From Spirochaetales bacterium (GTDB lineage Bacteria > Spirochaetota > Spirochaetia > SZUA-6 > RPPD01): a DNA stretch of 53,011 bases. Numbering within the stretch: the first letter of the stretch is position 1; each line of letters opens with the position of its first letter. Location: contig JAFGSW010000026.1 of NCBI GenBank assembly GCA_016934415.1, positions 1 to 53,011 on the forward strand, given 5' to 3'. The translations under genes and the position numbers were made by a program. A model generated the notes under the pieces. That model saw only the letters and a list, made by a program, of their open reading frames with translations, ran no database searches and had not been told where the DNA came from. Positions 6,834-16,688 of the stretch are shown in pieces.

Positions 6834-8111
6834 TCAGGAACGATACGACGCATTTTCCTTCACGTAGTCGTAGCTGAGGTCGGCTCCCAGGACGGTGGCG
6901 CGCTTCGTTCCGACGTTGAGACCGACGGTGATATTGACAGAACGGTCGTGCGGCGGGAACCGGCCGGCGAGCGAGAACGAGCATTCATCGAGGTAGGCGA
7001 ACAGGCGTTTTTCCTTTTCTTCGTCCAGCAGGAACCGGTCGCCCGCGAAGATTTCGATTCCGCCGATGGAGACCGACAGGAGCGAACGCGGAAGGGCGAA
7101 GCCTCGGTTCCCGAAGAAATCCCCCAGCGAGCTCACCAGCCGTCCGACATTGGGATCGTTGCCGAACACGGCCGTCTTGACGAGGGGCGAGTTGACCATC
7201 GCCTTTCCCGCGCTCTCCGCGAGCTCGACCGACGGGGCGCCCTCGATCGTCACCTGCATGACGTGCGTGACGCCCTCGCCGTTGCGCACGATGTCCCCGC
7301 TCAAAAGCCCGAGCACCTCCTCGAGACCGCGGGCGAACGCCTCTTCCCCGACGGCCGGTTTGATATTGGAGGACAAGGCGATGACCATGTCGCTCGTGCT
7401 CTGGTCGGAATCGATCGAGATGCGGTTGAGCGTTGCGGCGGCGGCCCGGGTCAGGCATTTCTTTAAGGACGATCGGCTCACCTGGACATCCGTAAGGACG
7501 AAGACGAGCATGGTGGCGAGGTTGGGCTCGATCATGCCGGCGCCCTTGGCCGCGGCGACGATCACGCCTTCCCCGCAGCGGGCGGACCGCACCTTGGGGA
7601 AGGCGTCGGTCGTCATCATAGCCTCGGCCACGGGCAGAAGAGACGTGGATTGCAGGTTCCCGGAGAGCTCTCCGACTTTGGCGCGCATTTCGGCGGCCGG
7701 CAGTTTCCAGCCGATGATGCCGGTGGAGGCCGGAAAGAACCTCTCCTGCCGTTCGCCGAGGGCCTCCGCCAGGGCGGCGAGAACGCTCTCCTGGGCCTCG
7801 ACCCCGCCCGGCGCAGCGACGTTGGAGATCTTGTTGTTGACGAGGATGCCCCGCGCGTATTTTTCCTTCAGCCGTTCCCGGCCGATTACAACCGGCGCGC
7901 CGCAAAAGAGATTACGCGTAAAGAGAGCGTGGAAGGAGGGCGTCGGGCGGTCGAGGAGAATGAGCGCGAGATTCATCGGATATTCCTTCGCGCGTCCGAG
8001 CTCCTCGGGGAAAAAGGAGAGGGAGGCGACCCCGGCCTTGAAACCGGCGGGGAGCGCGGCGCGTGCCTCAAGCGCGGCCCGGTATTCTTCCCGGGTGTGA
8101 AAGATTTCCAT
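6834..8111 (-). CDS. argJ: Glutamate N-acetyltransferase / N-acetylglutamate synthase (ArgJ)
   Basis: 425 aa. ArgJ transfers the acetyl group from N-acetylornithine to glutamate in the cyclic arginine pathway; bifunctional members also acetylate glutamate with acetyl-CoA. The autocleavage region AKGAGMIEPNLATML is present, with the conserved Thr that becomes the nucleophile of the beta chain. Other family blocks are SIDSDQSTSDMV, FGNDPNVGRLVSSLG and the C-terminal DLSYDYVKENASYRS. The start has AAAGGGAAATCCG upstream. It lies 53 bp after the aspartokinase gene on the same strand and is probably co-transcribed with it. Which activities are present cannot be read from the sequence. Confidence 0.93.
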   Translation of the reverse strand: MEIFHTREEYRAALEARAALPAGFKAGVASLSFFPEELGRAKEYPMNLALILLDRPTPSFHALFTRNLFCGAPVVIGRERLKEKYARGILVNNKISNVAAPGGVEAQESVLAALAEALGERQERFFPASTGIIGWKLPAAEMRAKVGELSGNLQSTSLLPVAEAMMTTDAFPKVRSARCGEGVIVAAAKGAGMIEPNLATMLVFVLTDVQVSRSSLKKCLTRAAAATLNRISIDSDQSTSDMVIALSSNIKPAVGEEAFARGLEEVLGLLSGDIVRNGEGVTHVMQVTIEGAPSVELAESAGKAMVNSPLVKTAVFGNDPNVGRLVSSLGDFFGNRGFALPRSLLSVSIGGIEIFAGDRFLLDEEKEKRLFAYLDECSFSLAGRFPPHDRSVNITVGLNVGTKRATVLGADLSYDYVKENASYRS

Positions 8112-8164
8112 CGGATTTCCCTTTCAGTCCGTACCGGTGGCGGCTCCGGATTCCGCCCGTTCGG

Positions 8165-9547
8165 TTACTGCTGGCTGAAGCAGAGCGTCTCGTTCAGCAC
8201 TGTGATCGCCTTGTGGAAGTCCTTGCGCTGGATGACGAGCTGAATGCTCACCTGCCGCAGCGACTGAGAGATGCACTCAACGTTGATCTTGTGCTCCGCC
8301 AGGACGGACGCGGCTCGGGAGAGCACGCCCGGCTGGGCGATGTTCGAACCGATGATGCAGACAATGGCCTGTTCGCGTACCGTCACCAACTCGTACTTCG
8401 CCTTCAGCTCGCGGATGAGCTCCTCGCGCCGATCCTTCTCCCAGATGACCAGCGTGATCGAGTTGGCATTAGTGGCTTTCATGATGTAGCTGATCCCGTG
8501 CCGGTAGAAAATCTGCATGACGTGCATGTCGAAGCCGGCTTCTCCGACCATGGACGAGTCGTGCACTTCGATGACGACCACCTTGTCCGATCCGGCGATG
8601 ATCTCGACGCGGGACTCTTTGCCGATGTAGGTCTTGGAAATGAGTGTGCCCGGGTGGTCGGGCTCGAAGGTGTTCTTGATGCGCAGGGGGATGCCGTGCC
8701 TCTCGAGCGGCTTCGAGGCCTTGGGATGAATCGCCTCCATGCCCACGTCGGCGAGCTGGTCGGCCACGTCGTAATTGGTAAAGCCGACGGTGACCGCTTT
8801 CTCGGGGCTCACCACCCTCGGATCGGCCGAGGCCAGGTGGAATTCCTTGTGGATGACCGCCTCGTCCGCTCCGACCTCGACGGCGATCTTGGAGAAGGTG
8901 ACCTCGGAGTAGCCGCGGTCGAATTCGCGCATGATCCCCTCGGTGCCCTTGGTGTAGCCGGTGGCGACGGTGATCGTCTTGGAAAAATCGATGCCGGAGA
9001 AGGCTTTGTGAATACGCTCGTCTATAGTCAGGTAATCCTCGTCGTTGAAACCGGAGAGGTCGACGAGGGTGGCCTGGATGCCGTTGTGCTTCAGGATGTC
9101 CACGGTGTTGAACGCCGAGTGCGCCTCGCCGATCGAAGCGAGAAGCTCGCGGGCCGCGAAGAGGATGTTGTGCTTGTCGACGTACCCGGAGGCCACCACC
9201 TCTGCCATGCTCTTGAGGTAGTTTTTCGTCTGTTCGATGCGTTCGCGGAGGAAGCGCTCCGCGGCCGCGAGGTCGAGCTTCAGGTCGGCGAAGGTCCGGT
9301 TGATGGCGAGGAGTTTTTGGAGGAGCCCGTCGAGCGCCGTTTCGTATTTCCCGTTTTTCACGAACGAGGCATGAATGCCGGGCACGCCCGTTTTCTTGTG
9401 CTCGAGAAGCCAGTTGGTGACGTCGTTGTAGGCCGAGACAACGAAGATGCGGTTGTACGCAACTTTCCCGCCGCCGTGAATGATATTGTTGAAAACGTCG
9501 TGGAACCTGGACATCGAGGTCCCGCCGATTTTTTCGACCGTCAACAT
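8165..9547 (-). CDS. Aspartate kinase
   Basis: 460 aa from the ATG at 9547; an upstream in-frame ATG would add 25 unlike residues. It phosphorylates aspartate, the first step towards lysine, threonine and methionine. The N-terminal signature EKIGGTSMSRF resembles the aspartokinase subgroup found in ectoine clusters, but no ect genes are in this window. The substrate-binding block (GYSEVTFSKIAVEVGADEAVIHKEF) is in place. The C-terminal 160 residues hold tandem ACT regulatory domains (IVCIIGSNIAQPGVLSRAASVLAEHKINVECISQSLRQVSIQLVI), so allosteric control by an amino acid is expected. A good promoter lies about 90 nt upstream. Confidence 0.92.
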   Translation of the reverse strand: MLTVEKIGGTSMSRFHDVFNNIIHGGGKVAYNRIFVVSAYNDVTNWLLEHKKTGVPGIHASFVKNGKYETALDGLLQKLLAINRTFADLKLDLAAAERFLRERIEQTKNYLKSMAEVVASGYVDKHNILFAARELLASIGEAHSAFNTVDILKHNGIQATLVDLSGFNDEDYLTIDERIHKAFSGIDFSKTITVATGYTKGTEGIMREFDRGYSEVTFSKIAVEVGADEAVIHKEFHLASADPRVVSPEKAVTVGFTNYDVADQLADVGMEAIHPKASKPLERHGIPLRIKNTFEPDHPGTLISKTYIGKESRVEIIAGSDKVVVIEVHDSSMVGEAGFDMHVMQIFYRHGISYIMKATNANSITLVIWEKDRREELIRELKAKYELVTVREQAIVCIIGSNIAQPGVLSRAASVLAEHKINVECISQSLRQVSIQLVIQRKDFHKAITVLNETLCFSQQ

Positions 9548-9643
9548 GTGCCTTGAATCCTTTCCGGGGAGCGGGAAGCGCGGCGATGCCGTCCCCGTTT
9601 TCGTCCGTTGTCGGGAGGGCATTTGACGCCCGTGCGGTATTTA

Positions 9644-9672
9644 TTGATAGTGAAATAACCGAAGTAAGTCAA
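9644..9672 (-). promoter_or_regulatory. Promoter of the aspartokinase-argJ operon
   Basis: On the minus strand TTGACT, 17-nt spacer, TATCAA. Predicted start near 9637 gives a leader of about 90 nt. Confidence 0.5.
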
Positions 9673-9724
9673 GCAAAGGACGGGGTGTTCCGTATGAATG
9701 GGACGGGATGAAGAGATGTATTCC

Positions 9725-10489
9725 TCACCCGTTCCCCCCCTTGTTCGTGAGCTCCTGGATCAAGTCGCGGAGCTCGGCGGCCTTCTCGTAGTTTTCGATT
9801 TTCACCGCGTCTTCGAGCTCGAGCTTAAGCTGGTCGAGCCGGGATGCGGTTTTGTTGTTGCCGAGCTCGGACAGAGTGACTTTGAGGTAATTGAGCGACC
9901 GCATTTTCTCGAACTGGAACGTGATGTTGTTGATCTCCGGCAGGTGTTTGATCTCGGTCACGGCGGCCTCGACGATTTCCTTGGAAAGCGTGGAGAGCCC
10001 CTGCTTCATGGCGATCATGGCCCGCGCCACGGCATTGACCCTGAGGATGTAGGGTTTGTATTGAAGGAGCTGGTCACGGTCCTCGGGGGCGGCGCAGTAG
10101 TCGTCCACCAGCTCGCATATTCTCAGATTTTGGTCCGTGTCGCGGATAGTGCGCTCCATGTCCCCGATCTGGAACAAGATGATGTAGCGGTAATAATTGA
10201 GCAGAGCCTCTTCCTGGAGAAGCTGAAAGTCCTCATGATTCAAGCTGAAATTCTTGTCTCCGCCCTTCAACCGGCGGTGCCGGGACAGTTGCTCCTCGAA
10301 ATGCTCCAGCGCCGAGTCCTTGCCGAACGGCCGTTTGCCGTCGGGTCGGCCGGTGAGCTCGTATTGCTCGATACCGAGGGGCTTTCTCACCTGCAGCACC
10401 TCGTTTTCGTCATCGCTCTTTATAATGCGAATATTGCTCGATGGGTTATAGGGCCACTCTTTCAAGAGTTGGGAGATGTCCTGGTTCAT
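9725..10489 (-). CDS. UVR-motif protein of unknown function
   Basis: 254 aa. The last 35 residues form a UvrB/UvrC (UVR) helical hairpin (LKLELEDAVKIENYEKAAELRDLIQEL), a protein-protein contact motif also found in McsA and ClpC. The rest is largely alpha-helical and charged, with no zinc-binding Cys pairs, so it is not a standard McsA. The ribosome binding site GAGGAG lies 9 nt before the ATG at 10489. The bifunctional nuclease at 16894 carries a very similar UVR tail. The client of this motif is unknown. Confidence 0.8.
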   Translation of the reverse strand: MNQDISQLLKEWPYNPSSNIRIIKSDDENEVLQVRKPLGIEQYELTGRPDGKRPFGKDSALEHFEEQLSRHRRLKGGDKNFSLNHEDFQLLQEEALLNYYRYIILFQIGDMERTIRDTDQNLRICELVDDYCAAPEDRDQLLQYKPYILRVNAVARAMIAMKQGLSTLSKEIVEAAVTEIKHLPEINNITFQFEKMRSLNYLKVTLSELGNNKTASRLDQLKLELEDAVKIENYEKAAELRDLIQELTNKGGNG

Positions 10490-10695
10490 GGCCGCCGCTC
10501 CTCATGTAAATATATCCACGAATTGCGAAACCGACCAGAGCGCGCCCCTTCCAGTTTCCAGCCCGATTGATCGATTTCTTCCGGCATTCTGATTATCGGA
10601 AAAAAGGGCCCGGTAATGAAGGCAAGCCCGGCCTGAACGCGCTGTCTCGGACGCAGGGGATGCATTTACGCGTGATGGGCCGCCGCCCGTTATCC

Positions 10696-10725
10696 TTGAC
10701 ACGTACATGTGTAATAGGCTTTAAT
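10696..10725 (+). promoter_or_regulatory. Promoter of the phosphofructokinase operon
   Basis: TTGACA, 18-nt spacer, TTTAAT. Predicted start near 10732, with the ribosome binding site AAGGAG about 20 nt downstream. Confidence 0.5.
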
Positions 10726-10763
10726 ACTTACTCAATCCTTCCCCTCGAATCAAGGAGAAAAGC

Positions 10764-11978
10764 ATGTCTACGATTAAAAATATCGGCATCATCACGAGCG
10801 GCGGCGACTGCGGCGGGCTCAATGCCGTCGTGCGCGGCGCAGCCCACATGGCGATCGCCCACGGCATCGGCGCCTACATCATCCCCAATGGCTATGCCGG
10901 GCTGTACAACCTCGTCAACATGGACAAGCTCACCCGCCTGACCCAGGACCGGGTGGACAGCATCCACTCCACCTCGGCCGGCTCGGAGGCGGGACATTCC
11001 CGCGTGAAGGTGTCCAAAATCGAAGACCCGAAAAAATATGACCGCATCAAGCAGGGATTGGCCAAGTTCCAGATCGACGCCCTCGTTATTTCCGGCGGCG
11101 ACGACACCGGCAGCGTGGTCGTCGACCTGTCCGCCAACGGCATTCCCTGCGTGCACGCGCCCAAGACCATGGACCTGGACCTGCAGACCTATTCGGTGGG
11201 CGGCGATTCGGCCATCAACCGGATTACTGAATTCGTCGAGGCTTTGAAAACCACCGGGATGAGCCACAATCGCGTCATGGTGACCGAAGTCTTCGGCCGC
11301 TACGCCGGTCACACCGCCTTCCGCGGCGGAATCGGGGCGGACGCCGACTGCATCCTCATCCCCGAGGTCCCGGTGGACTTCGACGTCGTCTACGCCCACA
11401 TCAAGAAGCAATTTTTCCGCCGCATCCTGGAGAGCGATGTGCGGGCGGGCACTTACACCATCGTCGTCGCCGAAGGCCTGCGCAAGGCCGACGGGGAACC
11501 ATTATACGACGAGAGCATCGGGGTGGACACTTTCGGCCATAAAAAGCTGGCGGGAGCCGGCAAGTACGTCCGCGACCAGATCACCCAGCGCTTCAAGAAA
11601 GATCCCGAGGTCAAGGAGTTTATGAAGAAGACCGGCATGTTCGTGGAAAAACTCAATGAGACCCCGGAAGTGCGCGAGGTGGCGCCGACCCACCTTATCC
11701 GTTCCGGCACCTCCAGCGCCTTCGACGTCAATTTCGGCTGCGAGGCGGGCGGCGCGGCCGTCGAGCTCATCATGAACGGCATTTTCGGCGTAACGGTGCA
11801 GGGCGTCGTTGAGGGTGAAATCCGCTACCTTCCCACGAAGAGGGCGATCGAGCAGCGGCACGTCAACCTCGACATGGTCGCTTTTTACGAAAAACAAGGC
11901 TACTGTTTCGGGAGGAATCCGGAAACGTACAAGCCGCGCTTCGCCGAGAACAAAGGCGCGGTCGAACGGTACCTGTGA
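10764..11978 (+). CDS. pfp: 6-phosphofructokinase, predicted pyrophosphate-dependent
   Basis: 404 aa. It phosphorylates fructose 6-phosphate in glycolysis. The phosphoryl-donor site decides the type. At residues about 111-114 the sequence is GGDD (ATP enzymes have GGDG), and near 132-139 it is APKTMDLD, with Lys where ATP enzymes carry Gly (PGTIDND). Both changes are hallmarks of PPi-dependent or PPi-like enzymes, and the catalytic Asp in TMD is kept. The N-terminal SGGDCGGLN and the EVFGRYAG substrate block are intact. The ribosome binding site AAGGAGAA precedes the ATG. It is followed 3 bp later by proS. The reversible PPi reaction is predicted, not shown. Confidence 0.9.
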   Translation: MSTIKNIGIITSGGDCGGLNAVVRGAAHMAIAHGIGAYIIPNGYAGLYNLVNMDKLTRLTQDRVDSIHSTSAGSEAGHSRVKVSKIEDPKKYDRIKQGLAKFQIDALVISGGDDTGSVVVDLSANGIPCVHAPKTMDLDLQTYSVGGDSAINRITEFVEALKTTGMSHNRVMVTEVFGRYAGHTAFRGGIGADADCILIPEVPVDFDVVYAHIKKQFFRRILESDVRAGTYTIVVAEGLRKADGEPLYDESIGVDTFGHKKLAGAGKYVRDQITQRFKKDPEVKEFMKKTGMFVEKLNETPEVREVAPTHLIRSGTSSAFDVNFGCEAGGAAVELIMNGIFGVTVQGVVEGEIRYLPTKRAIEQRHVNLDMVAFYEKQGYCFGRNPETYKPRFAENKGAVERYL

Positions 11979-11980
11979 TC

Positions 11981-13411
11981 ATGGCCTCCAAGATCACGCC
12001 CCGCGCAACCGATTATTCCCAGTGGTACATCGACATCGTCCTCGAGGCGCAGCTCGCGGACTATTCGCCGGTGAAGGGCTGCATGGTCATCCGTCCGCGC
12101 GGGTATGCCCTCTGGGAAAAAATGCGCGACATCCTCGACCGCAAGTTCAAGGAGACCGGGCACAGCAACGCCTATTTCCCGCTCCTCATCCCGGAAAGCT
12201 TCATGAAAAAGGAAGCCGAGCACGTGGAGGGCTTCGCCCCCGAGTGCGCGGTGGTCACCATCGGCGGCAATGAACCGCTCGAGGAGCCGTACGTCATCCG
12301 CCCCACATCGGAGACCATCATCTGGAGCATGTACAAGAAATGGATCCAGTCCTACCGCGACCTGCCCATCCTCATCAACCAGTGGGCCAATGTCCTGCGC
12401 TGGGAAAAGCGCACCCGCCTATTCCTACGCACGACCGAGTTCCTCTGGCAGGAGGGGCATACGGCCCATGAGACCAAGGAAGAGGCGCTGGAAGAAGCCC
12501 TGAAGATGCTCATGGTCTATAAAAGTTTCGTGGAAGAGTATATGGCCGTGCCCGTCATCACGGGACTCAAGACTCAGTCGGAAAAATTCGCCGGCGCGGT
12601 CAACACGTATACCATCGAGGCGATGATGCAGGACGGCAAGGCGCTCCAGGCCGGAACCTCCCACGACCTCGGTCAAAATTTTGCCAAGGCGTTCGACGTC
12701 ACCTACCAGACGCGCGAGGGAAAACTCGAGCACGTCTGGGCCACTTCATGGGGAATGACAACCCGCCTTATCGGGGCGCTGGTCATGGTCCATTCGGACG
12801 ATAAAGGCCTGGTGCTGCCGCCCAAGCTGGCTCCGACGGAGCTGGCCATCGTCCCCATCTACAAAAACGAAAACAAGGCCGCGGTGCTCGAGTTCGCCCG
12901 ACAGGTCCGCGACGACCTCAAGGACCGCTTCGCGATCGATCTGTACGATGACGACCAGAGCTCGCCGGGATTCAAATTCGCCCAGACCGAGCTCCTCGGC
13001 GTTCCGCTCCGCCTCGAGATCGGGCAGAAGGAAATCGAAAAGGGCGAGCTCGTGCTTGCGAGGAGGGACACCGGCGCCAAAACGGGCGTGCCCAAGACGG
13101 CGCTCGCCGACACGGTGAAAAGCCAGCTCGAGGAAATACAGAATAACCTCTTCCACCGCGCCCTCGCGTTCCGCAAGGAGCACACTCGCGAAGTGAAGGA
13201 TTACGAGACCCTCCTCGCGCTCATGAACGGCGACGGCGGATTCGCGGACGCCGGATGGTGCGGCGACGCCGCCTGCGAGAAGAAGATCAAAGCGGACACC
13301 AAGGCTTCCATTCGCGTTCTTCCCCTCGGCCGCGAGGACGGCCGGCACGCGACCTGCGTCGTCTGCGGCAAAAAAGCCCACAGCGACGCGATCATCGCCA
13401 GGGCGTATTGA
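11981..13411 (+). CDS. proS: Proline--tRNA ligase, short (archaeal/eukaryotic-like) type
   Basis: 476 aa. This class II synthetase charges tRNA-Pro. It lacks the large editing insertion of the E. coli type. It carries the C-terminal zinc domain of the short type ([11 protein letters not shown] ... [18 protein letters not shown]) and ends in the conserved tyrosine. Class II motifs are visible: motif 1 region [17 protein letters not shown], motif 2 near [25 protein letters not shown], and motif 3 near [24 protein letters not shown]. The ATG at 11981 is 3 nt after the phosphofructokinase stop; a GTG at 11975 is the alternative. No clear ribosome binding site is present, so coupling to the upstream gene is likely. 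Confidence 0.95.
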   Translation: MASKITPRATDYSQWYIDIVLEAQLADYSPVKGCMVIRPRGYALWEKMRDILDRKFKETGHSNAYFPLLIPESFMKKEAEHVEGFAPECAVVTIGGNEPLEEPYVIRPTSETIIWSMYKKWIQSYRDLPILINQWANVLRWEKRTRLFLRTTEFLWQEGHTAHETKEEALEEALKMLMVYKSFVEEYMAVPVITGLKTQSEKFAGAVNTYTIEAMMQDGKALQAGTSHDLGQNFAKAFDVTYQTREGKLEHVWATSWGMTTRLIGALVMVHSDDKGLVLPPKLAPTELAIVPIYKNENKAAVLEFARQVRDDLKDRFAIDLYDDDQSSPGFKFAQTELLGVPLRLEIGQKEIEKGELVLARRDTGAKTGVPKTALADTVKSQLEEIQNNLFHRALAFRKEHTREVKDYETLLALMNGDGGFADAGWCGDAACEKKIKADTKASIRVLPLGREDGRHATCVVCGKKAHSDAIIARAY

Positions 13412-14505
13412 TGTCGTCCCGGCGAGCTTTATCCATCGTCTTCGTATCGCTCGTCATCACCCTCTCCCCGTCCTGCCGGCCCGACGCCGATGCGGAGAAG
13501 GGCGTTTTTTACGGCCTGAGCCTGACAGGCGAATTCGTGAGAACCGAATCGCCGGCCGGCATGATGCCGATCGCTCTGCAGCCCTGGACCCGCCAGGTGA
13601 GAGTGGCGGACCTCTACTCGCGCGGAGATCGACTGTTCTTGACCGTCAACCGCCACGGGCTGGCGGAGCTTGCGATAAACGGTGATTCCATCGCGATACA
13701 GCGCCGGTACGACGAGAGATACTTCGGTCTTCGGACGGCGACGCGGATTTTCCCTTATGGTGACGATCTCTTCTGCCACGTGTACTTTGATTCGGCCTTT
13801 GCCGGGGACAACCGCGAGACCGCGCCCGCGGAGCGCGTCGGCCTCCTCCGGTATTCGCCCTCCGACCCCGGGCTGGGATTTCGTCCGGTAGTTTTTAATT
13901 TTCCCGCCCGGGACGAACCTTGGGAGGCGGTGTCGGCGCGTCCGCTCGATGCCGCCCGGTTGGCGCTTGAATGGAAAAAAACATCGGCGGATAATGTGGA
14001 ATTCGCCTACTCGATGTTCGACCAGGCGAGTGGTACGGAGACGGAAGAAACAAGGGCCTGGTATTACGACGCGGCGGAACCGGACCTGTTTGCCGAGAAG
14101 GAGCGCGATCCCGTACTTCGAACGCTTGTCACGAGCATCGCCGGAGAGCTCGCGCGCGAGACGGCCGGAAGCGTGGTCTTGTGCGAGAGTATCGACGCCG
14201 CAGCCGGCCGGGAGGCGAGGTTTCTGTTCCCCGCCGCGGAGGAGACCGGGAACGGCGAAACCAGCTACGAAAAGGTGACGCTCAGGGCCTCGAGTGCGGG
14301 TTGGCTCGCCCTGCTTCCGGATTGTCGTTTCATCATTGCCTCATCGCCGGACGCAGCGAGCTGGTTCCGTGGCCTTCTGCCCGCCCTGCCCGCCGGCTTC
14401 CGCTATACGGGCTTGGCCGAAATGGGATCATGGTTGTGCTTTTCCTGGGAAGAAGTCGATTTCTACCTGGTGGGGCGGTCCGGTATTTTCCTACGGCGGC
14501 GATGA
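13411..14505 (+). CDS. Hypothetical lipoprotein
   Basis: 364 aa. The ATG overlaps the proS stop by one base (TGATG), so the gene belongs to the pfp-proS operon. The N-terminus [22 protein letters not shown] is a lipoprotein signal peptide with the lipidated Cys in SPSC. The rest has many beta-type stretches with regularly placed Trp and Tyr, possibly a propeller-like fold, but I cannot name a family. It is followed by a strong intrinsic terminator, marking the operon end. Confidence 0.75.
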   Translation: MSSRRALSIVFVSLVITLSPSCRPDADAEKGVFYGLSLTGEFVRTESPAGMMPIALQPWTRQVRVADLYSRGDRLFLTVNRHGLAELAINGDSIAIQRRYDERYFGLRTATRIFPYGDDLFCHVYFDSAFAGDNRETAPAERVGLLRYSPSDPGLGFRPVVFNFPARDEPWEAVSARPLDAARLALEWKKTSADNVEFAYSMFDQASGTETEETRAWYYDAAEPDLFAEKERDPVLRTLVTSIAGELARETAGSVVLCESIDAAAGREARFLFPAAEETGNGETSYEKVTLRASSAGWLALLPDCRFIIASSPDAASWFRGLLPALPAGFRYTGLAEMGSWLCFSWEEVDFYLVGRSGIFLRRR

Positions 14506-14538
14506 GTAGTTGACTTCTCCGGACCGCCGCCTTTTTTT
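14474..14538 (+). terminator. Intrinsic terminator of the pfp-proS operon
   Basis: GGCGGTCCGG (14474-14483, inside the end of the lipoprotein gene) pairs perfectly with CCGGACCGCC (14519-14528). A nested alternative GGCGGC (14495-14500)/GCCGCC (14526-14531) runs straight into seven T (14532-14538). The two stems are mutually exclusive. Confidence 0.65.
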
Positions 14539-14702
14539 GGTAGCGGCGTTTTTTTCTGGGGCCACGGCGTACACCCCTCGGCGGAGCTTATCCCGAGCTT
14601 AGGCGAGGGACTCGGGGCAGGCTCCGTGTCCTTTCTCAATTTGAGTCTTGTAAATAAAGCTGCTGTCCGGAAAAAGTTTGATAGCAATTACCTTCGCCAT
14701 GT

Positions 14703-14710
14703 GATATACT
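14703..14710 (+). promoter_or_regulatory. Extended -10 promoter, possibly leaderless
   Basis: TGATATACT contains an extended -10 (TG, one base, TATACT). The hexamer ends 8 nt before the ATG at 14719 and there is no ribosome binding site. The nearest -35-like TTGATA is 21 nt upstream, so the promoter would rely on the extended -10. Confidence 0.35.
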
Positions 14711-14718
14711 TTTTAGCG

Positions 14719-15348
14719 ATGATGAAAGCGAAATTCCTGTGCCTGATTCTCCTGTTCATGCCGTTGGCGGCGTGGCCGATTTCGTTTATCGGCATTGATA
14801 CCGGTCTGCTCTTCGTAATCACGACCGAAGCGGCGGGGGCTCCGAATCCGGTTATTCTCCAGGGGATCGGCATCACCCTCCCACTCGTCGAAGAATCCGT
14901 GGTCTTCGTGCATGCCGGCCTGCTCTTCTACGGGTGCCAGTACATGTATTACCAGGGTCGCGCCGTCCCGGCCGACAACGAGCTCGCCAACACCATCTGG
15001 ACGCTCTTCCCCCAACTCGAGGTGCTCGTCGGTATTCCGATAAAATTTTCGGACTCGGTCAGCATGGGCATCGGGATCGGTCCGGCTTTCATTTTCCCGC
15101 TTCCCCTTTTCGCGGCCGACTCCGGCGGAGACTATACATCCTCCATGTTCGCTTTCTTCTACGGGGGGCTGAGGTTTTTCTACGGCGAATTCGAGATTTT
15201 CCTGCGCATCGCCTTCGTCAAGGGTACCGACCTGTGCTTCAAGGTGCGGGGGCTCTATGAATTGGCGACGATTGGAGACGACCCGGCCATCAATAAATGG
15301 AACGGGACCCAAATCCAAGGCCTCATTTCCGTCCAGGTCCGTTTATAA
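14719..15348 (+). CDS. Hypothetical exported beta-strand-rich protein
   Basis: 209 aa from the first of two adjacent ATGs. Residues 1 to about 20 are a signal peptide (MMKAKFLCLILLFMPLAAWPIS). The mature part consists of alternating hydrophobic and aromatic strands ending in a charged aromatic tail (GLISVQVRL). This resembles a small outer-membrane beta-barrel or periplasmic beta protein, but no family is recognised. An upstream in-frame ATG at 14626 would place 31 residues before the signal peptide and is rejected. Confidence 0.7.
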   Translation: MMKAKFLCLILLFMPLAAWPISFIGIDTGLLFVITTEAAGAPNPVILQGIGITLPLVEESVVFVHAGLLFYGCQYMYYQGRAVPADNELANTIWTLFPQLEVLVGIPIKFSDSVSMGIGIGPAFIFPLPLFAADSGGDYTSSMFAFFYGGLRFFYGEFEIFLRIAFVKGTDLCFKVRGLYELATIGDDPAINKWNGTQIQGLISVQVRL

Positions 15349-15352
15349 CCGG

Positions 15353-16603
15353 TCAGATACAGCGCTTGACGTCGATCTCTTCCTTGAATTCCATCTCCTG
15401 GGCGATCCGGAAGGCGATGAGCGATGAGACGAGGACGTCGACGAGCACCGCCGCGCCGATGAGGATCGGGGCGATCTGTCCCAGGTCGAGATATTTATCG
15501 ATCGTCATATTGGGCTGGACATAGGTGAGGCAGAGGAAGGCGACGGCGGCGTAGGCGCCGGTCTGGGGGAACGGGGCGCTCACGATCGAAGTGAAGAGCG
15601 AGACGGCGATACTCGCGAAAAAGATCCAGACGTATTCGAGGAACGGAATCTGGGCGCCCAATGTCGATTTGCGAAGGAGAATCATGCAGACGGCGGCCAC
15701 CATGGCCGTGCCGGCTTTGGAAAAAATACTCCCCAGGGTATAGACGGTCGTCCCGAATTTTCGCGGTACGTGCATGTTTTCGCGGCCGTGCTTGGTGAGG
15801 ACGCCGAGCGCCACGTACGGGTCGCCTGTAAAGAGCCCCGCCAGGGCGGGCCCGAGCGACGCATAGAGCCAATGGAAGGGGTTCTTGCGGTTATTGAGAT
15901 AGTAGAGGAAAAGGGGGAGGATGAGGAACACCGCCAGGAGCACGTCGATGGCGAGAGCGAGAAAGAGGGGAAGATAAGCCTCGCCGCCCTTCAAGTTTTT
16001 AAGGGCGAGCACCCGGGCGGCCCCCAGCGCGATCATCCCGATCCAGAACAGCTCCACGAACAGCGAATTGATGTGGTACATAATGCGGGACATGCCGTCC
16101 GCAAATTGAACCACCGGGCGCGTAAACTGCTTTTCATAATCGACATTGAGGCCGACGAGGAAGGCGAGAATGATGATCGGGAAGAGCGAGAATCCCGCTT
16201 GCGTGAAAACGGAAAGCAGGTTGTCGGGAAACACCCGCTGCTTGAGGATCTCCAGAAACGGGATGCCTTCCACGACGGGAGTGTTCGGCCCCGGAACAAA
16301 CGGTTTTTGAACCGGGAGGAAAATACCGCTGACGGTGCCGATGAGAGTCAACCCGACGGTGATACAGAGAAGATATAGGAAGAACCTTCCCAGCACCGGC
16401 AGGAGCTTTTTTTCCACGCGCAACTCGAAGGTGGAGATGATGAACGAGAAGAAGACGAGGGGGAAGACCGCGTATTTGCCGATTTGGACCAGGATGACGG
16501 CGATGTCGCCCATTGTTTTCAAACCGGCGTCGCCTTCGGGGATGAACAGGGAGACGGCCGCCCCCAAGCCGATGCCGATGAGATATTTTATCCAAATTTT
16601 CAT
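15353..16603 (-). CDS. Dicarboxylate/amino acid:cation symporter family protein
   Basis: 416 aa, about eight membrane helices plus re-entrant hairpins, as in the sodium:dicarboxylate symporter (DAACS/GltPh) family. It should import acidic amino acids or C4-dicarboxylates with Na+ or H+. The start MKIWIKYLIGIGLGAAVSLFIP is typical. The usual NMDGT cation and substrate motif is replaced by FSKAGTAMVAAVCMI, and the serine-rich HP1 tip is not obvious (YVALGVLTKHGRENMHVPRKFG), so substrate and ion coupling may be altered. The ATG at 16603 has TGGGGA upstream. Its stop is 4 bp from the convergent gene ending at 15348. Confidence 0.85.
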   Translation of the reverse strand: MKIWIKYLIGIGLGAAVSLFIPEGDAGLKTMGDIAVILVQIGKYAVFPLVFFSFIISTFELRVEKKLLPVLGRFFLYLLCITVGLTLIGTVSGIFLPVQKPFVPGPNTPVVEGIPFLEILKQRVFPDNLLSVFTQAGFSLFPIIILAFLVGLNVDYEKQFTRPVVQFADGMSRIMYHINSLFVELFWIGMIALGAARVLALKNLKGGEAYLPLFLALAIDVLLAVFLILPLFLYYLNNRKNPFHWLYASLGPALAGLFTGDPYVALGVLTKHGRENMHVPRKFGTTVYTLGSIFSKAGTAMVAAVCMILLRKSTLGAQIPFLEYVWIFFASIAVSLFTSIVSAPFPQTGAYAAVAFLCLTYVQPNMTIDKYLDLGQIAPILIGAAVLVDVLVSSLIAFRIAQEMEFKEEIDVKRCI

Positions 16604-16688
16604 CGTATTTCCCCATTCCGCTGTTGCCAGTTTTTGTAATTCATTTTTTCCCGGCGGCGTCCGCATATCGGCGGTTTTGAATGTCCGT

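Noticed and set aside
7066-8100. 344-codon plus-strand frame opposite argJ
   Set aside because: The minus-strand argJ has clear family motifs and a ribosome binding site; the plus frame is Ser/Arg/Pro-rich shadow sequence.
8165-9547. Ectoine biosynthesis cluster suggested by the aspartokinase subtype
   Set aside because: No ectA, ectB, ectC or ectD genes are present; the neighbour is argJ.
8063-9556. 497-codon open frame on the plus strand
   Set aside because: It is antisense to the aspartokinase gene, is rich in Val, Asp, Gly and Arg as expected from a high-GC shadow frame, and has no family likeness.
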